DNA from: Cellulomonas sp. Y8
Lineage (GTDB): Bacteria; Actinomycetota; Actinomycetes; Actinomycetales; Cellulomonadaceae
Assembly: GCF_008033115.1 (NCBI RefSeq)
Contig: NZ_CP041203.1
Span: 4,154,001-4,218,000, forward strand
Length of the DNA: 64,000 nt
Direction: 5' to 3'
In this document: piece by piece, positions 34,485 to 42,993 of the stretch
How positions within the stretch are numbered: position 1 is the stretch's first letter
Layout: each line of letters begins with the position of its first letter
The notes under the pieces: model-generated
The model's input: only the letters and a program-made list of their open reading frames with translations
Database searches by the model: none
Told to the model about the DNA's origin: nothing
Position numbers and translations under genes: made by a program

Positions 34485-34536
34485 CGTCGAGATCGGACCG
34501 CCCACGGGCCTATCTCGACGCGGGGATCCGATCTCG
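34485..34536. repeat. Intergenic inverted-repeat cluster, GAGATCGG type (copy 1)
   Basis: CGTCGAGAT (34485-34493) pairs with 34512-34520, and CGAGATCGGA (34488-34497) pairs alternatively with 34527-34536. One forward and two reverse units of the same core therefore give two mutually exclusive hairpins. The same unit recurs at 35320-35391. It may be a terminator for the jet operon, a REP-like element, or both. Confidence 0.75.
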
Positions 34537-34643
34537 GCGGGGGAAGGGCGGCCGCGGGCGGGGGGGAAACGCGGGTGCGGGCCCGACCCGCGGGGTCGAC
34601 GGCGGGCGGCGCGGGCGCGGAGCGGCGTGGGAGGGTGGCGCGC

Positions 34644-35360
34644 GTGAGCGGCGACGGCGCGGGACCGGCGGTCGTGCTCGACCTGCCCGGCGACGGGTGC
34701 TGGCGGGTCGAGAACAGTCCCGCGCGCCGGGTTCCGAGCCACGGGACGGACCTGCTCGCGCTGCGGTACGCGATCGACCTGGTCGGCACGGACGCCGACG
34801 GGCGGTCGGCGCGGGTCGTGGACTGGCGCACCGTGCTGGCCGTCGAGCCGCCGGAGCGGTTCGTCGGGTTCGGTCGGCCGGTGCTGGCCCCGGTCGGAGG
34901 GACGGTGGTCCGCGCGCACGACGGCGAGCCCGACCACGGCGGCCGCCGCTCGCCGCTGACCCTGCTGCACTACGCGCTCGGGCAGGCGGGGCGGCTGCGG
35001 CGCGGGATCGCGGCGGTGGCGGGGAACCACGTCGTGGTGGCGCGGGCCGACGGCGCGTGCGTGGCGGTGGCGCACCTGCGCGCGGGGTCGGTGCGGGTGC
35101 GGGTCGGGCAGGCCGTCGCGGCGGGGGAGCCGATCGGCACGTGCGGCTGCTCGGGGAACGCCACCGAGCCGCACGTGCACCTGCAGGCGATGGACGGCCC
35201 GGACCCGGCGCGCGCCCGCGGCCTGCCGCTCGCGTTCGAGGCGTACGAGGAGCGGTCCGCGGACGGCACGTGGCTGCCGCACGCCCGGGCGGTCCCCCCG
35301 GAGGGCGCGGTGGTCCGGCGCGCCGAGATCGGAGGTTCTGCCCGAGATCGGTGGTTCTAG
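34644..35360 (+). CDS. M23-family metallopeptidase, no visible signal peptide
   Basis: A 238-residue protein from GTG 34644, with GGGAGGG 8-9 bases upstream. The C-terminal half has the LytM fold: LAPVGGTVVRAHDGEPDHG, GNHVVVARADGACVAVAHL, VRVGQAVAAGEPIGTCGCSG and the zinc motif EPHVHLQ. No signal peptide or membrane segment is seen, so it may be intracellular or non-classically exported. The last residues (AEIGGSARDRWF) are encoded by the intergenic repeat, and the stop lies inside it. The gene sits between both repeat clusters. Confidence 0.8.
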   Translation: MSGDGAGPAVVLDLPGDGCWRVENSPARRVPSHGTDLLALRYAIDLVGTDADGRSARVVDWRTVLAVEPPERFVGFGRPVLAPVGGTVVRAHDGEPDHGGRRSPLTLLHYALGQAGRLRRGIAAVAGNHVVVARADGACVAVAHLRAGSVRVRVGQAVAAGEPIGTCGCSGNATEPHVHLQAMDGPDPARARGLPLAFEAYEERSADGTWLPHARAVPPEGAVVRRAEIGGSARDRWF

Positions 35361-35391
35361 GCACCGATCTCGGCGCGAACCACCGATCTCG
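35320..35391. repeat. Inverted-repeat cluster, GAGATCGG type (copy 2)
   Basis: Four copies of the core (two forward at about 35322 and 35341, two reverse) form two exact pairings: CGAGATCGGTGGTTC (35343-35357) with 35377-35391, 15 bp, and GCGCCGAGATCGG (35320-35332) with 35364-35376, 13 bp. It lies between the convergent M23 and MFS genes and could terminate both. Confidence 0.85.
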
Positions 35392-35408
35392 ACGAGGGCC
35401 GCGCTGCG

Positions 35409-36701
35409 TCAGACGTCCCGCGACGCGCCCTGGGCCTCGGCAGCCGGCGCGTCGTCCTCCGGCAGCGGCTCCGGGGCGTCGTCGGTGTGCGCGACGTGCC
35501 GCAGCTGCCCCCAGATCAGCACCACGAACAGCGCCGACCCCGCGAACGCGAACCAGAACGGCGCCGTCACGCCCCAGTGCTCCGCGAGCACGCCGCCGAC
35601 GGCCGACCCGACGACGAGTCCGCCGAAGACGCCGACGGTGTACACGCTGCCCACCCGGCCCTGCAGCGCCCGCGGCACGGCGCGCTGCCGGACGCTCACG
35701 GACGTGGTGCCCCAGACGAGCTCGTGCACGCCGAACAGGAAGAAGATCCCGATCGCCACCCACGCCTGCCGGGTCAGCGCCAGGCCGAGGTGCGTCAGCG
35801 TCTCGACGACCAGCCCGATCCGCATGAGGTTGCCGAGGCTGACCCGCCGGGTGATCCAGCCGTAGATCACGCCGCCGACCAGCCCGCCGACCGCGCTGAC
35901 GGTGGTCAGCAGGCCGAACCCGATCTCGCCGAGCCCGAGCCGCCGCGTGGCGTAGAGGACGAGCACCGACCACGCGGCCCCGAACGTGATGTTGAAGATG
36001 AAGATGGTGAGCACCAGCGTGCGGACCGCGGGGTGCCGGACCGTCCACCGGAAGCCCTCGGCGATGTCCCGCCCGAGGTGGCTGCGGCGCTCCGGGTCGC
36101 GCGGGACCGCGGGCAGGACGATGCGCGCGACGAGCAGGGCCGCGGCCGCCACGAGGAGCGCCTGCCCGGCGAACGGCCAGACCGCCCCGGCCGCGAACAG
36201 GGCGGCGCCGAGCGGCGGACCCGCGAGCTTGTTGACCGTGATGAAGCCGGTCTGCAGCCGCGAGTTCGCCAGCGCGAGGTCGTCGCGGCGCACGAGCATC
36301 GGCAGGAAGGTCTGCGCCGCGTTGTCGGCGAACACCTCGGCGGTGCCGAGCGCGAAGAGCACGGCCAGGACCAGGACGATGGAGGCCTGGCCGGTGCCGA
36401 TGGTCGCGGTCAGCACCCCGAGCACGAGCACCCGCACCCAGTTGACGACAAGGACGATCCGGCGGCGGTCCCAGCGGTCGGCCAGCGCCCCGGCGAGGAG
36501 CCCGAACAGCAGCGGGGGCAGCCACTGGACGGTCGCCCCGAGCGCCACCAGGCGCGCGTCGTCGGTGAGCGACGCGACGAGCAGCGGGCCCGCCGCCATG
36601 GCGATGCCGTCGCCGAGGTTGCTGGTCCAGGACGACGCGATGAGCCACCGGAACGGGGTGCCCAGCCGGGCGGGCAGGACGGTCTCGACGAGTCGGCTCA
36701 C
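35409..36701 (-). CDS. MFS transporter
   Basis: A 430-residue protein from GTG 36701 with 11-12 predicted membrane segments, for example WLPPLLFGLLAGALADRWDRR (MFS motif A-like region), IVLVLAVLFALGTAEVFADN, LVLTIFIFNITFGAAWSVLVL and FGLLTTVSAVGGLVGGVIYG. This is an MFS_3/enterobactin-exporter-like (EntS) efflux protein. A TAGCAT box lies 9 bases before the start on this strand. It ends at the repeat cluster after the convergent M23 gene. Confidence 0.85.
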   Translation of the reverse strand: MSRLVETVLPARLGTPFRWLIASSWTSNLGDGIAMAAGPLLVASLTDDARLVALGATVQWLPPLLFGLLAGALADRWDRRRIVLVVNWVRVLVLGVLTATIGTGQASIVLVLAVLFALGTAEVFADNAAQTFLPMLVRRDDLALANSRLQTGFITVNKLAGPPLGAALFAAGAVWPFAGQALLVAAAALLVARIVLPAVPRDPERRSHLGRDIAEGFRWTVRHPAVRTLVLTIFIFNITFGAAWSVLVLYATRRLGLGEIGFGLLTTVSAVGGLVGGVIYGWITRRVSLGNLMRIGLVVETLTHLGLALTRQAWVAIGIFFLFGVHELVWGTTSVSVRQRAVPRALQGRVGSVYTVGVFGGLVVGSAVGGVLAEHWGVTAPFWFAFAGSALFVVLIWGQLRHVAHTDDAPEPLPEDDAPAAEAQGASRDV

Positions 36702-36756
36702 AAGGGCGAGATGCTAGTGCGCGCTCGGCGCCGCGCCGACAGCATTCCGTGTCGCC

Positions 36757-37635
36757 TCACCCCTCGAGCGCCTCGAGGATCGTCGCGGCGACCCGGGCGT
36801 CCGACAGGTAGCCCGAGATGCCGTGCTGGTTCGACGTCGGGTTGTCGACCTTGCCGTAGTCGTCGATGCCGTCGACGGGGAACCAGGGCGCCGTGAGCGG
36901 GTGCAGGGCGACGAGGTCCTCCGGGTCGTAGGCGTTGAACCAGGCTCCGACGGGCGCGGGCCAGGACACGGGCCGCAGCGTGCGGCTGATGTTCGTCACG
37001 CCGAGCGGGGAGCCGACGGTCACGAGCAGCGGGACGTCCCAGCCGCGGGTGGCCGCCTCCCGGCGCAGCAGGTTGTACGCGACGACGGTGCCCAGCGAGT
37101 GCGAGACGACGACCGCTCCCTGCGTGCCGTCGAGCGCCTGCCGCACCCCGTCCTCGATGGTGTCCCGGACCCGCACGTTGTGCAGGTACTGGTAGACGTC
37201 GCGGGTGGCGAGCGCGATCGACCACGCGCTGACGTTGGGCAGCCGGTCGAGCGCGGTCAGCGTCGCCCGCACCCAGCGCCAGTTCATCGGGCCGCGCTCG
37301 ACCGGCCCGTCGGCGCCCGCCTCCTGCGCGGCCTGCTCGGCGACGCCGGCCTGCTCCGCGATCTCCAGCAGCGCCTCGCGGACGAACAGGGTCTCGGCGT
37401 CCGGCCCGGCGTCGGCACCGCGGACGACGACCTGCGCGGCGTGCTCGGCGTCGCCGGAGACCAGGTCGAACAGCGTCTGCCCGTAGTACGGGAGCCGGAC
37501 CCGCTCGTCGGGCAGGTCGAGCGGGCGGCCGGCGTGGTGCGCGCCCTCGTCGAGCGCCGCGAGCCACTCGCGCTTCACCGCCAGCGGGTCCTTGTGCTCC
37601 TGGGCCCTGCCGTGCACCAGCACGAGCGTCCTCAT
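36757..37635 (-). CDS. Alpha/beta hydrolase-like serine hydrolase paired with the caspase gene
   Basis: A 292-residue protein from ATG 37635, with GAGGAGCC just upstream and a 4-base ATGA overlap with the caspase-like gene. LVLVHGRAQEH (about 4-14) is an oxyanion region, the nucleophile elbow is VVSHSLGTVVAYNLL (Ser about 180), and YDPEDLVALHPL near 235 may carry the acid. The segment NWRWVRATLTALDRLP and the tail around HGISGYLSD are distinctive. Activity could be lipase, esterase or peptidase. The tight coupling to a caspase-like protease suggests a joint role. Confidence 0.8.
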   Translation of the reverse strand: MRTLVLVHGRAQEHKDPLAVKREWLAALDEGAHHAGRPLDLPDERVRLPYYGQTLFDLVSGDAEHAAQVVVRGADAGPDAETLFVREALLEIAEQAGVAEQAAQEAGADGPVERGPMNWRWVRATLTALDRLPNVSAWSIALATRDVYQYLHNVRVRDTIEDGVRQALDGTQGAVVVSHSLGTVVAYNLLRREAATRGWDVPLLVTVGSPLGVTNISRTLRPVSWPAPVGAWFNAYDPEDLVALHPLTAPWFPVDGIDDYGKVDNPTSNQHGISGYLSDARVAATILEALEG

Positions 37636-39674
37636 GGCTCCTCCTCGGGTGGGGCGGGCGCGGTCGCGGCGGCGACCTCCGCGACGCGCGCGGCGTTCTC
37701 GGCGGCGAACAGGGTCCAGTGCGACGGCAGCCGCGCCGGGAACGACAGGGCGTGGTCCCGCACGGCGGGCGGTGCCGCGGCGAGCAGCGGCCAGCCGCGG
37801 GACAGCAGCGGGACCGGGGTCAGCAGGTCGGACCAGTCCACGGGCTCGTCGTCGTGGCCCGGGTCGGGGCCGGAGGCCAGCAGCACGACGTCGAACAGCC
37901 GCGCGCCGGGCGAACCGGGGGCCGCCAGGCCCGCGATCTCCGCGCGCCGGCCGCGGTCGTGCAGCTCCCACGCGCGGTAGAGCGCGGCGAGCGGGTCGGT
38001 GTCGACCGCGACCGCGCGGCGCGCTCCCCGGTCCCGCGCCCGGTCCTGCCCGGCCCGGCCGGGGCCGTCGTCCTCGTCGTCCTCGTCGTCCTCGTCGTCC
38101 GGGCGCAGCCCGAACCGCGACCACGCGGCGGCCAGCGCCCGGCGGGCGACCGCTCCGTCCACCCCGGGCGGGGGCGGGCCGCCGTCGGCACCGGGAGCGT
38201 GCGGCAGCGCGCAGTCGACGAGGCAGCCGCGCTCGACGGTGGCCAGCGTGACCCGGCCCGGCAGAGTGGGCAGCACGGCGCAGCCGCCCGAGGCGAACGT
38301 CACGACGACCGCCGTGGGCGAGACGGGGACGACGTCGAGGGCGCGGTCGCCCTGGACGACGACCAGGGGTCCGCCCGGGCGCGGCGCGGACGGCAGCGGG
38401 GCGACCTCGAGGTCCGGGGCGCGCGCCGGCGCGGGGACGGCGGGCCGGGGTGCGGCGCCGGGCGACCCGGGCGGGGCGGCGGGCGACGGCGGTCCGCCCG
38501 GGGGCCGGTCCGCGGTCGGGGGTGCCGTGGCGCCGACGGCGGCGGCGGGCAGTCCGTCGGCGCCGGCCGCGAGGCCGACGGCCAGGCCGAGCACGAGGCG
38601 GTCGGCGGCCTCCGCGGCGGCGACGCGCGCGGCGGGGGCCGGGGCGGCGGGGGCTGCCGGCGTGGTGCGTGCCGCGGGCGCGCCGGCGGGGGGTGCGGCG
38701 GACGCGGGCGCGGGGGCCGCGGGCGCGCCGTCGCCCCCCGTGCCCGCGCCCCCGGCGGCGCCGTCGCCCGCGGCCGCCTCCGGCGCTGCGAGCGGCCACG
38801 GCTCGATCCGGGACAGCCACGCCTCGAGCGGGTCCGACGACAGCCGGGCGTCGGGCGTCTGGGCGAGGTCGAGCGGGGCGTGCGCGGCCGTCAGCCGCTC
38901 CGCGACCAGCCCCGGCAGCGCCCGCTTGAGCGGCCAGGGCTGCACGAGCCCGAACCCGGCGGCCGGCCCGGCACCACCGCTCGTGCCGGCATCGGCGCCG
39001 CCCGGCACGCCCGGGGCGCCGCCGCCCGTGAGCGCGCCCGGCCCCGGCGTCACCAGCGCCGGGTGGTCGCCGCGCAGCGCCCCCACGAGCGCCGACGTGA
39101 ACAGCGCCTGGTACGCCGCCCCGGACGCCGCGGGGTCCTTCACCTCGTAAGCGGGGTCGCCGAGCGCGCAGGCGTAGAACACGTCCACCGCGGCGGCCGG
39201 CCCGCTCGGCGGCAGGTTGGGGACGACCGCGACCCCCTGGACGCTCAGCTCCTGCACCGTGCTCGCGGCCGTCCGGCAGGCGTCGGAGACCAGCACCACG
39301 TGCCGCACCGGCAGCCGCTCTGCGAACCACGAGGTCAGCGACACGTTGACCGCCTGGCTGCCGTCCTCGGGCGCTCCGGTGAGCAGCCAGAACTCGGCGT
39401 TCCCGGTGTTGATCCCGTGCCCGCTGAAGTACACGACGAGCTGGTCGACGTCGCCGCGGTCCACGAGGCCGCGCACGCCCGCGAGCACGGCCGAGGCGGT
39501 CACGGGCGTGCCGTCGTCGTCCGTGAACGCCAGCACCAGGTCGTCGGGCACGCCCTGCTCGGCGGCCCAGGCCCGCACCGCCGCGACCGCGCCGGGCACC
39601 GCGGGCAGCTCCGGGAACCGGCCGCCGGTGCGGGCGACGCCCACCAGGACCAGCGCGCGCGCCACCGTGCTCAC
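37632..39674 (-). CDS. Caspase-like (C14/metacaspase) protease with long disordered linker
   Basis: A 680-residue protein from GTG 39674. The caspase fold is at the N-terminus: LVLVGVARTGG, then the catalytic His in VVYFSGHGI (H86) and Cys in LVSDACRT (C133). From about 240 to 440 the chain is Ala/Pro/Gly-rich linker, with an acidic EDDEDDEDD patch near 570. The C-terminal domain (PSHWTLFAAENAARVAEVAA) is unrecognised. It shares a divergent promoter region with the protease-nuclease gene and overlaps the hydrolase start by 4 bases. Confidence 0.85.
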   Translation of the reverse strand: MSTVARALVLVGVARTGGRFPELPAVPGAVAAVRAWAAEQGVPDDLVLAFTDDDGTPVTASAVLAGVRGLVDRGDVDQLVVYFSGHGINTGNAEFWLLTGAPEDGSQAVNVSLTSWFAERLPVRHVVLVSDACRTAASTVQELSVQGVAVVPNLPPSGPAAAVDVFYACALGDPAYEVKDPAASGAAYQALFTSALVGALRGDHPALVTPGPGALTGGGAPGVPGGADAGTSGGAGPAAGFGLVQPWPLKRALPGLVAERLTAAHAPLDLAQTPDARLSSDPLEAWLSRIEPWPLAAPEAAAGDGAAGGAGTGGDGAPAAPAPASAAPPAGAPAARTTPAAPAAPAPAARVAAAEAADRLVLGLAVGLAAGADGLPAAAVGATAPPTADRPPGGPPSPAAPPGSPGAAPRPAVPAPARAPDLEVAPLPSAPRPGGPLVVVQGDRALDVVPVSPTAVVVTFASGGCAVLPTLPGRVTLATVERGCLVDCALPHAPGADGGPPPPGVDGAVARRALAAAWSRFGLRPDDEDDEDDEDDGPGRAGQDRARDRGARRAVAVDTDPLAALYRAWELHDRGRRAEIAGLAAPGSPGARLFDVVLLASGPDPGHDDEPVDWSDLLTPVPLLSRGWPLLAAAPPAVRDHALSFPARLPSHWTLFAAENAARVAEVAAATAPAPPEEEP

Positions 39675-39791
39675 CCGACCCGGCGGGTGGCTGACGGGTG
39701 TGGGCGGGCGGCCATCTCGACTCCGTCGTCCGGGGCTCGGACCCTTCGAGTGCAGCACCGGCGCTCGGGCGCGTCAAGCCCCTCGGCGGCC

Positions 39792-39821
39792 TTGGTGTGG
39801 CGTGCGTCACACTGCTAGCGT
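39792..39821 (+). promoter_or_regulatory. Promoter of the protease-nuclease gene
   Basis: TTGGTG at 39792-39797 and TAGCGT at 39816-39821, 18-bp spacer, 124 bases before ATG 39945. Confidence 0.5.
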
Positions 39822-39944
39822 CGGGCGCGTCCCCCCGTGCGTCCCGTCCGCCGGGCGGGGGACGGACGACGACGCCCGCCCCGCCCGGCCACCCGCCCGC
39901 CGCGCCGGGCGCCCGCCGCGTCGTCCGCCCGAGGGGACCGGACC

Positions 39945-42034
39945 ATGGACACCGTCAGCGCGCCGGGAGGCGCCACCACCCTGCCCGAGCGCCTCCGGGC
40001 GCAGGAGGAGTACCAGCGGGAGCTCGCCGCCCGCGCCGCGCGCGGGAGCGGGCGGACGTCCGGCTCCCGGCGATCGACCGCGTCGACCGCGGGGAGCTCG
40101 CCGCGGCCAACGACCCGCTGCGCGTGGCGCGGCGCGTCGACCGGGTCAGCCGGTTCCGCACCGGCGAGGACCCGGACTCGGTGCCCACCGACGTGCCGGC
40201 CCCCGCGCTGGTCGCGGACGCGGCCGAGCGGCTCGACCTGCCGGACGCCCCGCAGGTGCTGCTGGAGAAGGTGATCAACCAGCCGGACTTCCTGGAGGCG
40301 CGGTACCTCGAGGGCGGGTTCGTCGCGCAGCGGACGGTCGGGCGGGTGGTGATCCGCGGCGCCGACGGCCGCGCGGCCGGGTACGGCACGGGGTTCCTCG
40401 TCTCGCCGCACCTGGTGCTGACGAACCACCACGTGCTGCCGGCGGCGGACGTGGCCGCGGGCAGCGTGCTGCAGCTGGACTTCCAGCGGGCGCTCGACGG
40501 CGACCCGATGCCGGTGGTCGAGGTGGGGCTCGACCCCGACGTGTTCTTCGCGGCGGACCCCGAGCTCGACTTCGCGCTCGTGGCCGTCGCCGGCGCGCCC
40601 GCCAGCACGGCGCCGTTCGGCTGGTGCCGGCTCACGGGCGCGCAGGGCACCGTCGTCGTGGGCGAGTCCGTGACGATCGTGCAGCACCCCGCGGCGCGCC
40701 GGAAGGAGGTGGCGCTGCGGGAGAACCGGCTCGTCGACATCCCCGAGCAGGTGCTGCACTACGTCACGGACACCGAGCCGGGGTCGTCCGGGTCGCCGGT
40801 GTTCAACGACCAGTGGGAGGTCGTCGCGCTGCACCACGCGAGCGTGCCGGACCCGTCGCCCGGCGGGTCCGGGTCGCTGAACGAGGGGATCCGGATCAGC
40901 AGGATCCTGGCGCACCTCGCGGGGCTGCCGCTCGACCCGGCCCGGCGGGCGCTCGTCGACGCCCTGGACGACCCGGCGACGCCGCACGGCGGGCCCGAGG
41001 CGGCCGCGACGACGGCACCCGGCGCGGCGTCGGCGACGACCGGGCCCGCGACGCTCGCCGCGACCGCGGGCGCCGTCCCCGCCGGGACCGCGGGCGGGGC
41101 CGTCGCGATCCCGCTCACGCTGACCGTGCAGGTCGCGCTCGGCGCCGCGCCGGCGCCGGTCCCGGACGGGCCGGCAGCGCCCCCACCCGCGTCCGTGCCC
41201 GCGACCGCCCACGAGTCGCTCGCCATCGACCCGGACTACGCCGCGCGCGGCGGCTACGACCCCGATTTCCTCGGTATCCCGCTGCCGGTGCCGGGCGCGG
41301 GCTCGAACGCCCCGGTCGCGTCGGCCGAGCTCCGGTACCACCACTTCAGCGTCGTGATGCACCGCGTGCGCCGGCTGGCGCTCTGCACGGCGGTCAACAT
41401 CGACGGCGCGCACACCGACGCCCGGCCGCGCAGCGACGACCGGTGGATCCTCGACCCGCGGCTGCCGCGCGAGGAGCAGACCGGCGCGGAGGTGTACGCG
41501 GACAACGCGCTCGACCGCGGCCACCTGGTCCGGCGGCTGGACCCCTCCTGGGGGGCGCTGGCGCGCGCGGCGAACGACGACACGTTCCACTACACGAACT
41601 CGGCCCCGCAGCACCACGCGTTCAACGCGGGCTCGACGCTCTGGCTGGGGCTGGAGGAGTACCTGCTCGGCACGGCCCGGCGCGACCGGTTGCGCCTCTC
41701 GGTGCTCGCGGGCCCGGTGCTAGCCCCGGACGACCCCCCGTACCGGGGTGTGCTGCTGCCGCGTCAGTTCTGGAAGGTGGCGGCGGTCGTCGACGGGCGC
41801 GGTCGGCTCGTGGTGACGGGTTACGTGCTCGGGCAGGACGCGTTCCTGCCGAGCGTGCTCGCGGAGGCGACGTTCGGCGCCTACCGGACGTTCCAGGTGC
41901 CGGTGTCGATGATCGGCGCGCTCACCGGGCTGGACCTGACCGCGTACGCGGCGGCCGACCCCCTCGGCACCGTCGAGGCGACCGTCGCGGCGCACGAGCT
42001 GCGGACGTACGGCGAGATCGTGCTGGGCGGCTGA
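39945..42034 (+). pseudogene. V8-type serine protease/NUC-nuclease fusion, frameshifted near codon 33 (possibly sequencing error or slippage)
   Basis: ATG 39945 (with GAGGGGACCGGACC upstream) opens MDTVSAPGGATTLPERLRA and a helical head. After 40036 the reading frame must change to continue as RERADVRLPAIDRVDRGELA and the rest of the protein. An extra CG in the CG run 40037-40044, or one missing G in the following GGG, would explain it. The rest is intact to 42034. Trypsin/V8 residues: LVLTNHHVLP (about 40410-40440), DFALVAV, and GSSGSP (about 40781-40798). The DNA/RNA non-specific endonuclease motif DRGHLVRR follows at 41512-41535, with NDDTFHYTNSAPQ after it. A linker of about 100 residues joins the domains. 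Confidence 0.8.
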
Positions 42035-42071
42035 GCGGCACGGCTCCGGTGGCCGCCCGGTGGCCGTCCGG

Positions 42072-42100
42072 TGGCGACCGGTCCGCGCCCGACCTAGCGT
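42072..42100 (+). promoter_or_regulatory. Promoter of the SDR gene
   Basis: TGGCGA at 42072-42077 and TAGCGT at 42095-42100 (17-bp spacer), 53 bases before ATG 42154. The block from CCGGTGGC to TAGCGTC resembles the one before 43934. Confidence 0.45.
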
Positions 42101-42153
42101 CCGACGGGCGGGTGCGGCCGCGCCGCCCGCGCGCACGGACGAGAGGCCGACCC

Positions 42154-42975
42154 ATGACCGAGCACATCGCGATCCGCCCGCTGGCGGTCGTCACCGGGGC
42201 GTCGAGCGGGATCGGGCTCGAGCTCGCCCGCCGGTTCGCGGCCGAGGGCTTCGACCTGGTGGTCGCCGCCGACGAGCCGCAGATCGCCCTCGTCGCGGAC
42301 GCGCTCACCGCCGCCGGCAACGCCGTGCGGCCCGTGCACGCGGACCTCGGCACCGCCGAGGGCGTCGCGCAGCTGGTCGACGCGGTGCGCGCCGTCGGCC
42401 GGCCGGTGGACGCGCTGGCCCTGAACGCCGGCCTCGGGGCGGGCGGTCCGTTCGTCGAGACACCGCTGGAGGGCGACCTCGCGGTCATCGGGCTGAACGT
42501 CGTCGGCACCGTCCGGCTCGCCAAGGCGCTGGTTCCGGCGATGGTGCAGCGCGGTGCCGGGCGGGTGCTGCTCACCGCGTCGACGGCGGCGCTGATGCCC
42601 GGCCCCTGGTACGCGACGTACGCGGCGTCGAAGTCGTTCGTGCAGTCGTTCGGCGAGGCCCTGCGCCACGAGCTCGCCGACACCGGCGTCACCGTGACGA
42701 CCCTCCTGCCCGGCCCGACCGACACGCAGTTCTTCGCGCGCGCCGGCATGGAGCAGACGCCGGTCGGGCGCGGTCCGAAGGACGACCCGGCCGACGTGGC
42801 CGACCAGGCGTTCGACGGGATGATGGCGGGCACCGACAAGGTGGAGGTGCGCTCGCTCAAGGCGCGGCTCCAGACCACCGCCGCGGCGGTGCTGCCGGAC
42901 CGGGCGAAGGCGGCGATGCACGCCGGGTTCACCCAGCCGCTGGAGGGCGGGCGCCCGGACGAGCCGGGGGAGTGA
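42154..42975 (+). CDS. Short-chain dehydrogenase/reductase
   Basis: A 273-residue SDR from ATG 42154: cofactor motif VTGASSGIGLELARRFAAEG (about 12-31), ADLGTAEG, LALNAGLG, LLTASTAALMPG with the catalytic Ser, and YAASKSFVQSFGEAL with Tyr/Lys (about 151 and 155). The Ala-Ala at the end of the first beta strand gives no clear NAD/NADP preference. C-terminal residues LEGGRPDEPGE are disordered. Probably a single-gene unit with its own promoter; substrate unknown. Confidence 0.9.
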   Translation: MTEHIAIRPLAVVTGASSGIGLELARRFAAEGFDLVVAADEPQIALVADALTAAGNAVRPVHADLGTAEGVAQLVDAVRAVGRPVDALALNAGLGAGGPFVETPLEGDLAVIGLNVVGTVRLAKALVPAMVQRGAGRVLLTASTAALMPGPWYATYAASKSFVQSFGEALRHELADTGVTVTTLLPGPTDTQFFARAGMEQTPVGRGPKDDPADVADQAFDGMMAGTDKVEVRSLKARLQTTAAAVLPDRAKAAMHAGFTQPLEGGRPDEPGE

Positions 42976-42993
42976 CGCCCGCCCGCGCGTCGG

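Noticed and set aside
34412..35408. Insertion sequence bounded by the GAGATCGG clusters
   Set aside because: The enclosed gene is an M23 peptidase, not a transposase, and no target duplication is visible.
39698..39944. Start of the protease-nuclease in its long frame, upstream at 39698
   Set aside because: The extra residues are low-complexity and have no ribosome site, whereas ATG 39945 in the other frame has GAGGGGACC and a credible helical head.
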